5,387 nucleotides of DNA from Gammaproteobacteria bacterium. Lineage in GTDB: Bacteria; Pseudomonadota; Gammaproteobacteria; GCA-001735895. How positions within the stretch are numbered: the stretch's first letter is position 1; every line of letters begins with the position of its first letter. Of this stretch, positions 5,125 to 5,387 are shown in pieces. The stretch is taken from the NCBI GenBank assembly GCA_029864065.1, contig JAOTUD010000242.1, positions 1-5,387 of the forward strand, in the 5' to 3' direction. The position numbers and the translations under genes were made by a program. The notes under the pieces are model-generated. The model was not told the DNA's origin, did no database searches, and saw only the letters and a program-made list of their open reading frames with translations.

Positions 5125-5387
5125 CTAGGCTATACCCTGGTTTTCGTCGCTCAGCCGGGCGAGTTGCTCGGCCTGGTATTCGTGCATCAGGGGATCGACA
5201 ACCTGGTCGAGGTTACCGTGCATTATTTCGTCGAGTTTGTACAAGGTCAGGTTGATGCGGTGATCGGTCATCCGACCCTGCGGAAAATTATAGGTGCGGA
5301 TTCGTTCGGAGCGGTCGCCGCCGCCGACCAGGGATTTGCGCTCGGCGGCCTGTTCCGCGTCCTGCTTCTGTTTCTCGGCGTCGTAGA
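5125..5387 (-). CDS. prfA: Peptide chain release factor 1 (RF1), C-terminal part only
   Basis: The last 86 codons of prfA enter from the right edge and end at TAG (5127-5125). The frame has no start in the window. The residues carry the conserved RF1 tail: AAERKSLVGGGDRSERIRTY, then FPQGRMTDHRINLTLYKLDEIM, then a DPLMHEYQAEQLARLS ending. RF1 reads UAA and UAG stop codons in the ribosomal A site and triggers peptide release; its GGQ loop and anticodon-like motif lie beyond the window. Its GGQ glutamine is the substrate of PrmC, encoded next on the same strand. The protein ends normally, so there is no sign of truncation on this side. Confidence 0.96.
   Translation of the reverse strand, partial: YDAEKQKQDAEQAAERKSLVGGGDRSERIRTYNFPQGRMTDHRINLTLYKLDEIMHGNLDQVVDPLMHEYQAEQLARLSDENQGIA

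Overview
The window looks like a chromosomal segment of a GC-rich gammaproteobacterium. The evidence is the prfA-prmC pair, the close resemblance of PrmC to the enterobacterial protein as I remember it, and dispersed palindromic repeats of the GTCATTCCCGC type that are common in this group. I cannot name a genus.

Layout. Positions 1-291 hold two 148-bp-period copies of a GC-rich tandem repeat that probably continues to the left of the window. It abuts an 80-bp inverted-repeat element (287-366). A plus-strand, zinc-free quinone-oxidoreductase-type MDR enzyme follows (445-1413). It meets a minus-strand cluster head-on at a GC-rich hairpin (1432-1455). Read in transcription order, the minus cluster is prfA (C-terminal 86 residues only, 5125-5387), a 530-bp repeat-filled gap, prmC (3740-4594), a small HMA-like Cys-rich protein (3165-3548), a FetB-family ABC permease (2433-3164) and a membrane-anchored SRPBCC plus GyrI-like protein (1456-2442). 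The last three are tightly packed: TAG directly abuts ATG, then there is a 10-bp overlap. They are probably co-transcribed.

How the genes fit together. PrfA (RF1) recognises UAA/UAG stop codons, and PrmC methylates the GGQ glutamine of release factors, so those two form a translation-termination module. The HMA-like protein and the FetB-like permease suggest metal handling. However, no FetA-type ATPase is visible, and by comparison with E. coli FetB from memory the permease seems to lack the cytoplasmic segment that contacts the ATPase. The SRPBCC/GyrI protein has no known role.

The most unusual content is the non-coding DNA. A palindromic element in the prfA-prmC gap (4748-4809) and the tandem repeat at the left edge (140-195) share a related 34-nt loop of identical length. 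Their stem arms differ in sequence but each arm pair is perfectly complementary, as expected of one structured repeat family under selection for base pairing. A GGGGACACAATACTTA-type motif occurs three times: as both arms of the 287-366 element and as a solo copy at 5050-5069. Upstream of prmC, a hairpin places a very strong ribosome binding site in its loop and the start codon of an 8-codon leader ORF in its arm.
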